From positions 682,001 through 746,000 of the forward strand of contig JAKQNP010000002.1 in assembly GCA_029565675.1 (NCBI GenBank): DNA of 64,000 nt, in the 5' to 3' direction. The notes beneath the pieces were generated by a model that searched no databases, had not been told where the DNA came from, and was given only the letters and a program-made list of their open reading frames with translations. Source of the stretch: a bacterium. Lineage in GTDB: Bacteria > Zhuqueibacterota > Zhuqueibacteria > Residuimicrobiales > Oceaniaggregativiventaceae. Positions 26,801-35,259 of the stretch are shown here, piece after piece. A program made the position numbers and the translations under genes. The first letter of the stretch is position 1. Every line of letters starts with the position of its first letter.

Positions 26801-28642
26801 AGCCTGCCGGTGCAGAACGGCGCATTTAACGCTCAGCTCTTTGAATTGACCGATTCCTTTCGCCAAAATTGGTCCAAATTGTGGGGCAACGGCATCGTAC
26901 GCGCCTATCTCAGCAACGGCAGCAACGATCAGTCCGGCGCCGCTTCCTTCACCATCAATGAGCCGATCCAGGTCCTGGTGCAGCCGCCGCAACCGCGGCA
27001 TCTGGAATCGATCTATTTCTATATCCATCTGCCGAGTCCCTTGATCGCTGCATTCGGAACGCTTCGCTCGGTCAGCATGGAGTGGTCGGCCAACACCACG
27101 GTCTGGACGCCTTTGCCGATGCAACAAGAACAGCCCGGAATGTGGCGCACGACTGTGCCGGTGGTCGAACAGGGCGGCAGCAAGGTGAATTATCGCTATA
27201 AATTGGTGGGCGATAACGGACAAAGTTTTCAGTCCGATATCGGCACCGTGCAGATCAAAACCATGGCTGATCTGTCGATCGACTATGGTTCAGTCAAGGT
27301 GGGCGGCGACAATCAGCCGAAACTCGAATTTCGGATCAAAAACAACGGCGAGATGGATACCGCTGCCTTTACGGCGATCGTCTACAACGGCAATAAAACA
27401 GAACCTGGATTCGCTATCGACTCGGTGCGCGTGCAAGGCGGCGTGCGGGCCATACAAGACACGCTGGTGACGATCTCGCTGGCGCCGACTCATGTCGGAT
27501 ATAAGCAGTTTACCCTGCAGGTCGATTCGCACAACGAAGTCGAAGAAAGCAACGAAAAGAACAACCACACGAGCAGCGCCAAATTCATCGCCACAATGGC
27601 CAAGGGATCCGGCGGTGCGCTCTATTCGCTGGACGGCAATTTCTTCTGCACGATTCCGGCCAATGCCCTGTCGCACAACACCGCCGTCGTCCTGGATCTG
27701 TTGAAGCCCGATTTTTACCAGGCCGCTGTGGAGAATCTGGCCATTGTGCCGCTGCCTCTGCGGCGCAGCAAATGGGCACCCTGCCGATTGTCGTTCAGCG
27801 ATACAACAGCGGTTTATAGCAAACCGCTGCAGATCGGCGTCTTTTACGATTCTGCGGATTCGCTCACCGCTTGCTACCGCAGGCAGTCCGCGTTGCGCCT
27901 CTATGGCTGGAATGCAAAATCGCAGACCTGGTTTGGCCTCGACAGCCAGATCGACACACTGCGCCAGACGGTCGAGGCGATCATCGAATCGCCGATTCAG
28001 ATCGTCGCTCTGTTCGCCAGCACAGACGGCGAGCCGCCGCAAATTTCGCTGGCGGTACAGGGACAAAATTTCGCCGACGGCGATCGCGTCAGCCACAATC
28101 CGGTTATAACCGCTTTGATCGAAGATGAGAGCGGATTCGATGTCAGCCGCGAACCGGTGCGCCTGAACCTGAACAACCGGCAAATCGATCCATCGCAGTA
28201 CACCCTCTACCAGGCGCCGGACTTGAAGCATCAGCTGACGCTGACGGTTTTTCTCGAGCTGTCCAGCGGTGAGCATGCTTTTGCCATCGAGGCTTGCGAC
28301 GTAAACGGCAACTCTGCGATTCTGTCCACGCATTTTATCGTTGAGGGAGAGTTCGACTTGCTGTCGCTCGCCAATCACCCCAATCCCTTTGCCGAACAGA
28401 CGACCATCGCCTTTTATCTGACCGACACCGCCGAACAAGTCGATCTGGCAATTTTTACGGTTTCCGGACGGCGGATTTGGTCGCATACGATGCGCGAAGC
28501 GACCGGCTATATCGAACTGGATTGGGACGGCCTGGACGAGGATGGGCAACCGGTCGCCAATGGGGTTTATTATTTGCGTTTCACAGCCGTCAGCGGTGAA
28601 AAAAAGATCGAACGAATCGAAAAAATGGCGCGGCTGCAATAA
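23834..28642 (+). CDS. porU: PorU-like C25 (gingipain-family) cysteine peptidase
   Basis: The protein has 1602 residues with a signal peptide (LCMAWLLNAAAVLA). The C25 domain runs from about 588 to 930: GADYIIITHADFIEPAQRLA, then LLFGDSTN and ASDNYFVAVNG. The catalytic His is in FLGHGGGG (H810) and the catalytic Cys in ITCFVGHFD (C844). Ig-like and CARDB-like domains (about 1145-1250, VEESNEKNNH) follow, and a final T9SS-type domain (NHPNPFAEQTTIAF ... LDWDGLDEDG). PorU is the C25 sortase that removes sorting domains in T9SS and is often encoded beside porV, as here. It is several hundred residues longer than Bacteroidota PorU, and could instead be a cargo gingipain. GTG 23834 or ATG 23843 may be the start. 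Confidence 0.8.
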   Translation: MKLMRIVQRVLCMAWLLNAAAVLAMQPTAVELQSVGASEITLKIQFDSLRVVQKREGSTWIAVVEMPGYSRLQLPGKPVLPMTQLMLAIPPTGTPELVVVDQNIETRTVGEIERAKVESTEQILWPEQGTGFPERFIEMSEPAIVRHQRLVKLELYPVRYLAASQSIQFLRSATVRIHFSRTPDGSIDLPRVKSAAADPAFEQFYRNSLLNYEQAKAWRVQQEVMQAVVESVSPLQAPFRYKIYLQEDGVYGVSGSELEQAGADLSTIDPNTLAISNRGSALPILVEGGKDGRFDPQDRIVFIGQHLRGDFSRYSWYTDENVYWLTWGQGIGARFSEVSGIDNGTTSDTLLTCRQKIHLERDLIYERLLDVPREDLDHWFWRQMNGHESGLGVDLPVFNPVADSPLSIRVHLFGQTSIAAQNPDHHIQFALNGQSIGEIYGDGKNDMLFEQHLQKFTLQPANNRLTFSLPVDINGLSVDAVLLDWVQIEYEKELIAVQDSLRFEIEGGSPRTVSLRGFVDSAPYLLTTSGLRIAQYHAVREGDAYRLDFTARNRTATDYYAVSRDRLKKITGLTADSPSAWRSTAQGADYIIITHADFIEPAQRLADYRRTQGYRTAVVRVDDVYDEFNHGIYDPRAIRAFVHYAYHHWQKPAPLFLLLFGDSTNLMDKKIARYSKKPSFVPAMMEYTRSWGMTASDNYFVAVNGDDILPDLLVGRFPAASLENAQNLVDKTIAYRDTPIVDDWRRQVCLLTGSEGGLAEMGMTLYRNYIPSYMMTNFLNTAADSPYFGTTEDLADYFNNGQVLLTFLGHGGGGVYLDTELFLTKDIALLNNQNKYPVIFSITCFVGHFDNADTPSLGEELLKAKNRGIVAHFGSAGRAYIGYYDNMHESLFDAIFSRNVRLIGEIATLGKLNAQRQGAGYWDHIKNYLLLGDPALALAIAENTIELTLSKEVLLAGDTLSVSGRTPGVASGQVVVSVYNEDEKELLRKSLPVQNGAFNAQLFELTDSFRQNWSKLWGNGIVRAYLSNGSNDQSGAASFTINEPIQVLVQPPQPRHLESIYFYIHLPSPLIAAFGTLRSVSMEWSANTTVWTPLPMQQEQPGMWRTTVPVVEQGGSKVNYRYKLVGDNGQSFQSDIGTVQIKTMADLSIDYGSVKVGGDNQPKLEFRIKNNGEMDTAAFTAIVYNGNKTEPGFAIDSVRVQGGVRAIQDTLVTISLAPTHVGYKQFTLQVDSHNEVEESNEKNNHTSSAKFIATMAKGSGGALYSLDGNFFCTIPANALSHNTAVVLDLLKPDFYQAAVENLAIVPLPLRRSKWAPCRLSFSDTTAVYSKPLQIGVFYDSADSLTACYRRQSALRLYGWNAKSQTWFGLDSQIDTLRQTVEAIIESPIQIVALFASTDGEPPQISLAVQGQNFADGDRVSHNPVITALIEDESGFDVSREPVRLNLNNRQIDPSQYTLYQAPDLKHQLTLTVFLELSSGEHAFAIEACDVNGNSAILSTHFIVEGEFDLLSLANHPNPFAEQTTIAFYLTDTAEQVDLAIFTVSGRRIWSHTMREATGYIELDWDGLDEDGQPVANGVYYLRFTAVSGEKKIERIEKMARLQ

Positions 28643-28753
28643 GCCGGCTTTGTATGGCGGTCGATGAAGCGCTGCTGAAGAGAATTGACCGCCTGGATCG
28701 GGAAAAAATCTGATGCAGCGGCCTTGTGCCTTGACTTGAGATTGAGGTGACGG

Positions 28754-29767
28754 ATGTTCGTAAAGAAAATTCTTCTGACCATAGGGCTTTTGGGCGCAAC
28801 CACAGGAGCACTTGCCGGCGAATATGCAGCCGATTTTTTGCAGATAGGGGTCGGGGCACGGGCGCTGGCCATGGGCGGCGCGTTTACCGCCGTGGCCGGC
28901 GGCGATCCCTCTGCATTTTATTGGAATCCTGCCGGTTTGTTGCCGCCGAAACGGGCGAGCGTGCAATTCGAGCATGTCGCCATGTTCGGCGATCTGGCGC
29001 AGTACAACACCGCCAGCGCGGTGCTCAATCTCAACGACCAATTCGCCGTGGGTTTGAGCTGGATACGCCTGGGGATCGACGAGATTCCGCGCTACGGTGA
29101 ACTGCAGGGATCACGGTTCGACCGTCTGACCCGCAATCAGTTTCGTTCGACTGGAACTCCTGAAGGCTATTTCAGCGACACCGAGGACGCGGTGATGGTC
29201 TCGTTGAGCCAGACACACTATATCGATCTCTATCTGGGCGACCCCATTACCGGTCTCGCTCTGCCCATGGAGATCTCCTGGGGTGTTTCCGGCAAATACC
29301 TGCGGCAAAATCTGGACGCCAACAGCGCCACCGGACAAGGATTGGATGCCGGCCTGCTGCTGCGCATGACCCATTCGGAATGGGATCGCCTGGAACCGCT
29401 CTCCTGGATCGGGATCGGCGCCATGTTGCGCGATATCAGCCATACCCGGCTGCAATGGAATACCGCCAGCGAGCATCAAGATACGGTCGAAATGGGCATC
29501 CAGTTTGGGGCAGCGGCTTCGCATACCATCAGGGCCATCAAAAGCCGGCTGACGCTGGCTGCCGACCGCGAGACCCAGCCTTATGCGCTCTGGCGGCTGG
29601 GAGCCGAATGGCGATTGCTGGAAATGATCGCCCTGCGGGGAGGGCTCGTCGATGAGGATCTGACAGCCGGAGCGGGATTGCTGCTGTTCGGCCTGGCCGC
29701 GGACTATGCTTTTGTGTCGCACGACCTCGGCAATACCCACCGGATTTCCGTGGTCTATCATTTTTAA
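28754..29767 (+). CDS. porV: PorV/PorQ-like outer-membrane protein
   Basis: A signal peptide (LTIGLLGATTGALAG) precedes FLQIGVGARALAMGGAFTAV and SAFYWNPAGLL, the diagnostic start of the UPF0164/PorV family. The rest has alternating beta-strand pattern and ends in VVYHF, a C-terminal aromatic as expected for BAM-assembled barrels. PorV is the T9SS shuttle that carries cargo to PorU. It lies 111 bases after the C25 gene, matching the known porU-porV pairing. Confidence 0.88.
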   Translation: MFVKKILLTIGLLGATTGALAGEYAADFLQIGVGARALAMGGAFTAVAGGDPSAFYWNPAGLLPPKRASVQFEHVAMFGDLAQYNTASAVLNLNDQFAVGLSWIRLGIDEIPRYGELQGSRFDRLTRNQFRSTGTPEGYFSDTEDAVMVSLSQTHYIDLYLGDPITGLALPMEISWGVSGKYLRQNLDANSATGQGLDAGLLLRMTHSEWDRLEPLSWIGIGAMLRDISHTRLQWNTASEHQDTVEMGIQFGAAASHTIRAIKSRLTLAADRETQPYALWRLGAEWRLLEMIALRGGLVDEDLTAGAGLLLFGLAADYAFVSHDLGNTHRISVVYHF

Positions 29768-29832
29768 TCCTTTATCGCCATGGCGCCCTCAGCGGTCAGG
29801 GCAGACTATCCAGTCGGCTAAGCCTCATTGGC

Positions 29833-29848
29833 TGGCAAAGTTCTTGCA
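29833..29848 (+). promoter_or_regulatory. Sigma-54 (-24/-12) promoter
   Basis: TGGCA-AAGTTC-TTGCA carries the full TTGCA -12 box with GG and GC 10 bases apart, the best -12 match in the window. It lies between the PorV gene and the MFS gene, 75 bases before ATG 29924. Confidence 0.7.
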
Positions 29849-29923
29849 TTCGGCGGGGAAATTGTTTAATCTTACAAAAGCACTGCTCGAATTTGCAGCG
29901 ATCCGGACACCTGTCCCCAGTGG

Positions 29924-31243
29924 ATGCCAGGCACAGTGATTCTGTTGAAAAACAAAACCTTGCTCGGACTTTTTCTTGCCACGTTTTTTGTATTTTCCAG
30001 TTTTACCGCCTTTTTCCCGGTTCTGCCGCTGCACCTGCAACAATTGGGAGCTTCCAACCTGCTGATCGGGATGATCATGAGCGCGTTCCCGGTCGGCGTT
30101 CTCGTTTTTCGTCCGCCGGTGGGGTGGTTTCTCAGCCATAAGGGCCGCAGCTGGACCTTGTGGATGGGAACCGTTTTGTTGCTGGTTTCCAGCCTGTTCT
30201 ATCCGCTGGCTCGCGATGCGATGCTGCTTTTGGTCGTGCGTTTTTTTCACGGATTGGGCATTGCCGCTTATACAACCGCTTCGATTGTGCTGATTTCCGA
30301 TGTCACCACCTTCGAGAACCGCGGTTCGGTGATGGGATATCTGGGGGTCGCCAATTATCTCGGCTTCGGCCTCGGTCCCTATCTGGCCAGCCGCCTGTAC
30401 CACACTGCCGGAATCAACAGCGTTTTCTATAGCGCCGCCGGACTCGTGGTTTTTGCCTTGCTCTCATTGTTCCTGGTGCGCGAACCCGAGGTGCCGCATT
30501 CGGCACAGGAAAACGAAACGGACGTCGGCATCCGGGAAATGGTCCGTCAGCGCTTTTTTCTGGTTCCTTCGCTGTTTGTGCTCATCGCTGCGCTGGTACA
30601 GGGATCGGTTGTCAATTTTTTGCCGCTCTATCTCGCTGCCAGGAATCCACAGCTCGAGGCGGGCACTTTTTTCCTCTTTTTTTCCATCTCGGTGATTTTC
30701 ATCCGCATTGTTGCCGGCAAGGCTGCAGATCGGCATGGCCGGGGAATTGTCATCTTTTTTGCCACCTTGCTGTTGATTTCCTCTTTGATCGTTTTGTCGA
30801 TGACCGCGAGTCTGGCGTTGCTGATCCTGGCAGGTATGCTCTATGGTGCGGGGTATGGCTCACAACAACCGACCTTGACCGCCCTGGTCGCCGACCACAC
30901 CACCTTCCGCACGCGCAGCACCCTGTTCAGCATCTATTATGCGGTATTCGACTTTGGGATGTTGTTGTCGGGCTATCTTCTTGGCGTGCTGGCAGATCGC
31001 GCCGGCATCCTGCAGATCTATCCTTTTTCTGTTGCGGTCTATGCGGTGGGGGTGGTGGTCTTTCTCACGCAGATCCAGTCCTCTTTGCGGCAGTCGATTC
31101 GCTGGGTGTTCAGCAGCCGGGGTTCCGGCAAGATTTGCCGCATCTGCTATAACCAGATCGGCATCGATCCCTGCCATATTTGCGGGCACCGGGGTGGCCG
31201 CCGCTCTGCTTTGGACAGCGCTGCACACCGCATCAGCCGGTAA
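29924..31243 (+). CDS. MFS transporter
   Basis: This protein has twelve predicted helices. Helix 1 is LLGLFLATFFVFSSFTAFFP, and an MFS motif-A-like loop (GWFLSHKGRSWTLWMG) lies between helices 2 and 3, with a second copy at GKAADRHGRGIVIFF between 8 and 9. The pattern resembles YfcJ/arabinose-efflux-type exporters of unknown substrate. The C-terminal 45 residues are basic and poorly conserved. The ribosome site for ATG 29924 is weak, and GTG 29936 is an alternative. A sigma-54 promoter precedes it. Confidence 0.85.
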   Translation: MPGTVILLKNKTLLGLFLATFFVFSSFTAFFPVLPLHLQQLGASNLLIGMIMSAFPVGVLVFRPPVGWFLSHKGRSWTLWMGTVLLLVSSLFYPLARDAMLLLVVRFFHGLGIAAYTTASIVLISDVTTFENRGSVMGYLGVANYLGFGLGPYLASRLYHTAGINSVFYSAAGLVVFALLSLFLVREPEVPHSAQENETDVGIREMVRQRFFLVPSLFVLIAALVQGSVVNFLPLYLAARNPQLEAGTFFLFFSISVIFIRIVAGKAADRHGRGIVIFFATLLLISSLIVLSMTASLALLILAGMLYGAGYGSQQPTLTALVADHTTFRTRSTLFSIYYAVFDFGMLLSGYLLGVLADRAGILQIYPFSVAVYAVGVVVFLTQIQSSLRQSIRWVFSSRGSGKICRICYNQIGIDPCHICGHRGGRRSALDSAAHRISR

Positions 31244-31773
31244 AGGTTTCGGCAACCTCGGACAAAGCATGAGAAACCGGGTTTTGCAAATGTTTTTCAG
31301 GGGCGATTGCCCATGCAGCGGGCGGCTCTGAGTGTGAAAGCGCAGCGGTTAGCCAGCTGTAAAATCCGCCAAGTGCTTATTTTGTTTTTATCGGGATTGC
31401 AGCGATTTTTCTCGCCTCCGGCCTCCTCGGCGCCGCGCCTGCCCGGCAGTCCGTTTTGTGTCAACACTATCAACCGGCGCGGCGGCCTGCGGGGTCCTTC
31501 GGCGCCTCCGCGAGCCCCCTCGGCCGCAAGAACGGCGGCCTCCGGGGTCTCGTTCCGGAAAATTTTTGGGAACTGTAGGCCGACCAGGCTGGTCGACCTG
31601 CGCGTAACGGTATCGACGAACTGCGGGGCTCATCAACAGCTTGCCAAATGCCTGTATCTTTGTTTCATGCCATTGAGAGGCAAGGCGGTTTGCCGATGTA
31701 GCCGCCACTCCTTTTATACCATCTTTTATTAGATATGACCAGGGGAGAGGGGAGCAGGTTGAAAGGTTTGTTA
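31244..31773. other. Gene-free region with a REP-like palindrome
   Basis: No credible coding frame is seen. The region is very GC-rich around 31420-31560. A near-perfect palindrome lies at 31577-31599 (AGGCCGACCAG paired with CTGGTCGACCT, one mismatch). It is similar in style to the other short palindromes at 34284 and 35208. Confidence 0.4.
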
Positions 31774-32190
31774 TCAACCGGTTCTCTTCTTTTGCATGCA
31801 CGTCTGCACCCATCCGGTTATCAACAGAGTGAATGACGCGCCAAAGGCAAATCCGGTAAAAACCGCTTTGGTCAACACCGCCGATTTGACTCGATGCCAG
31901 TTGTTGACACGAACCGCGATGTCCTGTTCGACGAGATCGAACTGGGTTCCATCGCCATCCAGAGCAAACAGGGTTTTTTCGCTGAGATGATCTTGCAGCA
32001 ATTTGTCGGCGATGTACAGCTGAAAATCATTTTGCGTCTCCTGCAGCGGCAGTTTCATCTGCTGGTGGGTCCAATAGATGTCTTTTTCGCCCCCAAAGGC
32101 GCGATAGAGATCGACGACAAAGCTGCTGCCGATGGTGAAAAAACCGATGAGGCCGATCAGGAGCAAGGGATTGATCGATTTGGTGTTCAT
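31774..32190 (-). CDS. Small two-helix membrane protein of unknown function
   Basis: ATG at 32190 has CTGGAGG upstream on the minus strand, which fixes this start; the open frame continues upstream only through repeat DNA. The 138 residues have a helix near the N-terminus (LLIGLIGFFTIGSSFVVDLY), a soluble middle (TQFDLVEQDIAVRVNNWHRV) and a C-terminal helix (AVFTGFAFGASFTLLITGW). I do not recognise the family. Both ends may be cytosolic with a periplasmic middle of about 70 residues. Confidence 0.6.
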   Translation of the reverse strand: MNTKSINPLLLIGLIGFFTIGSSFVVDLYRAFGGEKDIYWTHQQMKLPLQETQNDFQLYIADKLLQDHLSEKTLFALDGDGTQFDLVEQDIAVRVNNWHRVKSAVLTKAVFTGFAFGASFTLLITGWVQTCMQKKRTG

Positions 32191-32211
32191 GCTGATTATC
32201 CTCCAGCCACT

Positions 32212-32525
32212 CTCTGAAATTCGACATGCTTTTTTCTTCTGAAATTCGCAATTCGAAATCCGAAATGCTTTTCTTCCATTCGAAATGTTTATTTCTTCCG
32301 AAATTCCCAAGTCGAAATTCGAAATGCTCTTCCGCAATCCGAAATGTTCTTTTCTTCCGAAATTCGCAATTCGAAATGCGAAATGCTCTTTTCTTCCCCA
32401 ATTCGACATTCGCAATTCGAAATGCTCTTTGCAATTCGACATTCGAAATTCGAAATGCTCTTTGCAATTCGACATTCGAAATCCGAAATGCTCTTCTGCA
32501 ATCCGAAATGCTCTTCGAAATGTTT
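32212..32525 (+). repeat. Degenerate short-repeat array (TTCGAAATGCTCTT type)
   Basis: About ten imperfect units combine GAAATGCTCTT or GAAATGTTCTT with AATTCGAAAT, ATTCGCAATTCG and GACATTCGAAAT. The TTCGAA core is itself palindromic. Open frames across it encode repeating FRISN-type peptide and are not real genes. A second array of mainly opposite orientation lies at 38588-38972. Confidence 0.85.
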
Positions 32526-32581
32526 TTTACATTTATCAAATCCTTTTTATATTTCAACACCGGCATCGAGGAGAATGTTGC

Positions 32582-34150
32582 ATGAAAGATTTGATGGATC
32601 GACTGAACCGGTTATACGAAGTCTCGGAAACCGCGCTCAAGCCTGAAATACTCGAGGGGTATCTTGTCTCCGTCATCCTGTGCCCGAAGATGCTGCCGCC
32701 CAGCATCTGGTTGCCGCGGGTGTTTGGCGAGGACGACGAGGTGCCCGAGTTCCCCGACCGAAAGACTGCAGAAGAGGCCATCGGCGCCCTGCTCGAGTTT
32801 TATCATCTGATTGCTATGGCTGTCAAGGACAAGATCTATGAGCCCTTTCGAAATGAGAACGAGCCGGATCCTTTGCAGCAGATCCTCAACTGGAGACTCG
32901 GGTTTGCGTTGGGATTGCTCCGGCATTTGGAGGAATGGAAAGTTTTGCTTGCTGATCAGTTGGAACGATTCGGCTGGCCGGCCGTCGTGCTCTATTCGGT
33001 CGATCCGGAAGCTGATTTTGCCGGGCCGGCTTCTGTGGAGGATATCGCCCGACTGGATGCTTTTGTGCATTCTCTGCCGGAACGGCTGCCCTCTCTGATT
33101 TATGAGCTCTATGAACACAACCAATCATCTGCCGCTGCCCGTTTTTCTAATGGCGAACCCAAAATCAGCCGCAACGCACCTTGTCCCTGCGGCAGCGGCA
33201 AAAAATACAAGAATTGTTGCTGGCTCAAGGGCCGCAATCCGGCTCAGGAGAAGAACCGCGAAACTATCGATTCATTTGCCGAACAGCAATTCAACTCCTT
33301 TGAGGAGGCACAAGCCTTTGCAAAAGCAGAAATGCGCCGAAAAAACGAAACGCCTCTGGAGGATTTTCATGGATTGTCGCCCGAACAGATGATGCGGCTT
33401 TTGCATTTTCCATTTTCGTCGCCTGAACTGGTTGCTTTCTCTGCCCGAACCGATCTCAGCGTTGTTCCGATCATGCGTCTCTTTATGCTGTTGATCGATG
33501 CCATCGATCCCCAAAAAGGGCTTAAACCCACTTCCACAGGGAATCTGCCCCGCACCGCAGCACGGCAAATTGCAAAGCTTTACCTGGGCGAAGAGGGATA
33601 CGCAGAATTTAGCCGCTACGGTGAAATCCGTTCAGAAACCGATTACCAGCCTCTGCACACCTCACGCCTCGTTTTTGAAATGGCCGGCCTGGTGCGCAAA
33701 TACCGCGGCCGCTTCATCCGCAGCCGCCTCTGCCGCCAATGGCTCGATCCGCTGAATCTGCCCGCCATTTACGACAGGATTTTCAAAACCTATACGGCCG
33801 AATTCAATTGGGCCTTTGGCGACTATTTCCCTGAAATTCCAATCCTGCAACAGTCGTTTCTTTTTACTCTCTACCTGTTGCAGCGATACGGCAAAAAATG
33901 GCGTTCGGAGGAATTCTACCAGGATGCTTTTCTGACTGCCTTCCCCACAGCTTTGCAGGGGATCGAAACCGAAATCAATCTTACTCCTGTCGAGGTTATC
34001 CGTTTGAGCTACACCCGTAGGTGTCTGAATAATTTTACCCAATTTTTGGGACTGAGCGAAATCCGTCCGGCTCCGACTGCAGACAACAGATATGCGATAG
34101 AAATCCGCGGTACCGCGCATTTATGGGATTACCTGGAAATAAAACTTTGA
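32582..34150 (+). CDS. UPF0149 (YecA-like) protein with SEC-C zinc motif
   Basis: ATG 32582 with GAGGAGA upstream is chosen; the frame before it is repeat array. Residues about 10-190 fit the UPF0149 fold (ILEGYLVSVILCPKMLPPSI, WRLGFALGLLRHLEEW). A SEC-C motif follows (NAPCPCGSGKKYKNCC), binding zinc through three Cys and a Cys/His. The C-terminal 290 residues begin with FHGLSPEQMMRLLHFPF, a stretch that recurs in other SEC-C proteins, and are otherwise unknown. The first residue of the gene is only 57 bases from the repeat array. Confidence 0.75.
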   Translation: MKDLMDRLNRLYEVSETALKPEILEGYLVSVILCPKMLPPSIWLPRVFGEDDEVPEFPDRKTAEEAIGALLEFYHLIAMAVKDKIYEPFRNENEPDPLQQILNWRLGFALGLLRHLEEWKVLLADQLERFGWPAVVLYSVDPEADFAGPASVEDIARLDAFVHSLPERLPSLIYELYEHNQSSAAARFSNGEPKISRNAPCPCGSGKKYKNCCWLKGRNPAQEKNRETIDSFAEQQFNSFEEAQAFAKAEMRRKNETPLEDFHGLSPEQMMRLLHFPFSSPELVAFSARTDLSVVPIMRLFMLLIDAIDPQKGLKPTSTGNLPRTAARQIAKLYLGEEGYAEFSRYGEIRSETDYQPLHTSRLVFEMAGLVRKYRGRFIRSRLCRQWLDPLNLPAIYDRIFKTYTAEFNWAFGDYFPEIPILQQSFLFTLYLLQRYGKKWRSEEFYQDAFLTAFPTALQGIETEINLTPVEVIRLSYTRRCLNNFTQFLGLSEIRPAPTADNRYAIEIRGTAHLWDYLEIKL

Positions 34151-34283
34151 ACAGCGCGGGACTTTGTTGCTTTCAATTTTCGCATTTCACATTTAGGATA
34201 TGACAACTTTACCTTATTCCTTTTGCCTTTAACCTTTTACCTTGGTCTGCCTGCAGGGTCTTGTTCCGGGAAAGATATTTCTC

Positions 34284-34410
34284 GTTCCCGGCGTCCGGCT
34301 GGGAACGCATTTCTGCGGCTCAGCCGCCGGTCCGGGCGGCAATCGGGATCGCTGCTATGAAGCAGGGCCTCGAAGACAGGTTCCCAGGCAGAGCCTGATA
34401 TCCAGATTAA
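34284..34410. repeat. REP-like palindromes, two short elements
   Basis: GTTCCC (34284-34289) and GGGAAC (34301-34306) form a hairpin with an 11-nt loop. At 34380-34410 a damaged copy of the 35208 palindrome occurs (TTCCCAGGCAGAGCCTGATA, then CCAGATTAA). The two copies of this second element share sequence beyond the stem, so they are a dispersed repeat. Confidence 0.6.
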
Positions 34411-34441
34411 ACGGCAAGGCCATGATAAAAAAAGGTGCGAA

Positions 34442-35206
34442 ATGAACGACACAGCGATCATCGACACAACCATGGAAAATATCCATCAGCACGGTGTTTG
34501 CGGTTACAAAAATCCCAAAAAAGAGGGATTCCCGGAAAAGCTGGAATGGCTCAAAAATCGATTCTCTGAGGGATTGAAAATAAAAACGCTGTTTTCCGAA
34601 CAAGACGGGACACAGGGAATGATCGAATACATTCCCGGCAGTCATTGCTGGCGCCCGGTCGACGCCGGCGACACTATGTTCATTCATTGCATTTTTGTCG
34701 GGTTTAAAAAGATCTATAAAAATAAAGGTTATGCGACACAATTGCTGGCGGAATGCGAGAAAGACGCACAGCAACAAAAACTGCAAGGTGTGGCAGTCGT
34801 GACGCGCAAAGGCTCGTTCATGGCCGGCAGCGAGCTGTTCCTGAAGAACGGATTCGCTATCGTCGATGCGATCGAGCCTGACTTTGAATTGCTGGTGAAA
34901 AAATTCAGTCCAGGCGCACCTGATCCCAAATTCAAAAGAAATCCAAACAGGTATACAAAAGGATTGACCATCATCAGAGCGGATCAATGCCCCTATACCG
35001 TAAAAAATGTCAAGGAAATATGTGCCACTGCAGAATCGCAGTATAAAATTAAAGCCAATGTGGTCGACCTGAAAAGCCATCAAGAGGCACAAAACAGCCC
35101 CAGTCCGTTTGGCACCTTTTGCATCATCTACAATGGGACGATCGTTGCGGACAGCCCGATCAGCAACGGGCGATTTGTGAATATCATGGAAAAACTGCGA
35201 GCCTGA
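34442..35206 (+). CDS. GNAT acetyltransferase with C-terminal YoaP domain
   Basis: The acetyl-CoA site is visible in FVGFKKIYKNKGYATQLLAE (the xxGxG/A loop of GNAT enzymes), followed by VVTRKGSFMAGSELFLKNGF. The C-terminal part (GLTIIRADQCPYTVKNVKEI ... FGTFCIIYNGTIVADSPIS) matches the YoaP domain, which often follows such GNAT domains. The acceptor substrate is unknown. It begins soon after the damaged palindrome and ends in front of the intact one at 35208. Confidence 0.82.
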   Translation: MNDTAIIDTTMENIHQHGVCGYKNPKKEGFPEKLEWLKNRFSEGLKIKTLFSEQDGTQGMIEYIPGSHCWRPVDAGDTMFIHCIFVGFKKIYKNKGYATQLLAECEKDAQQQKLQGVAVVTRKGSFMAGSELFLKNGFAIVDAIEPDFELLVKKFSPGAPDPKFKRNPNRYTKGLTIIRADQCPYTVKNVKEICATAESQYKIKANVVDLKSHQEAQNSPSPFGTFCIIYNGTIVADSPISNGRFVNIMEKLRA

Positions 35207-35207
35207 T

Positions 35208-35232
35208 GGTTCCCAGGCAGAGCCTGGGAACC
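35208..35232. repeat. Perfect 11-bp-arm palindrome between convergent genes
   Basis: Arms GGTTCCCAGGC (35208-35218) and GCCTGGGAACC (35222-35232) flank AGA. It begins two bases after the GNAT-YoaP stop and lies 28 bases from the stop of the converging gene. It could act as a bidirectional terminator, although it lacks a T tract. A related sequence occurs at 34380, so it is also a dispersed repeat. Confidence 0.7.
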
Positions 35233-35259
35233 AGATTAATACCTACCGAAAAATTCTCC

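Noticed and set aside
32216-32581. Open reading frames on both strands giving FRISN-type repeated peptide
   Set aside because: They are translations of the degenerate TTCGAA repeat array, not proteins. The real genes start at 32582 (+) and 32190 (-).
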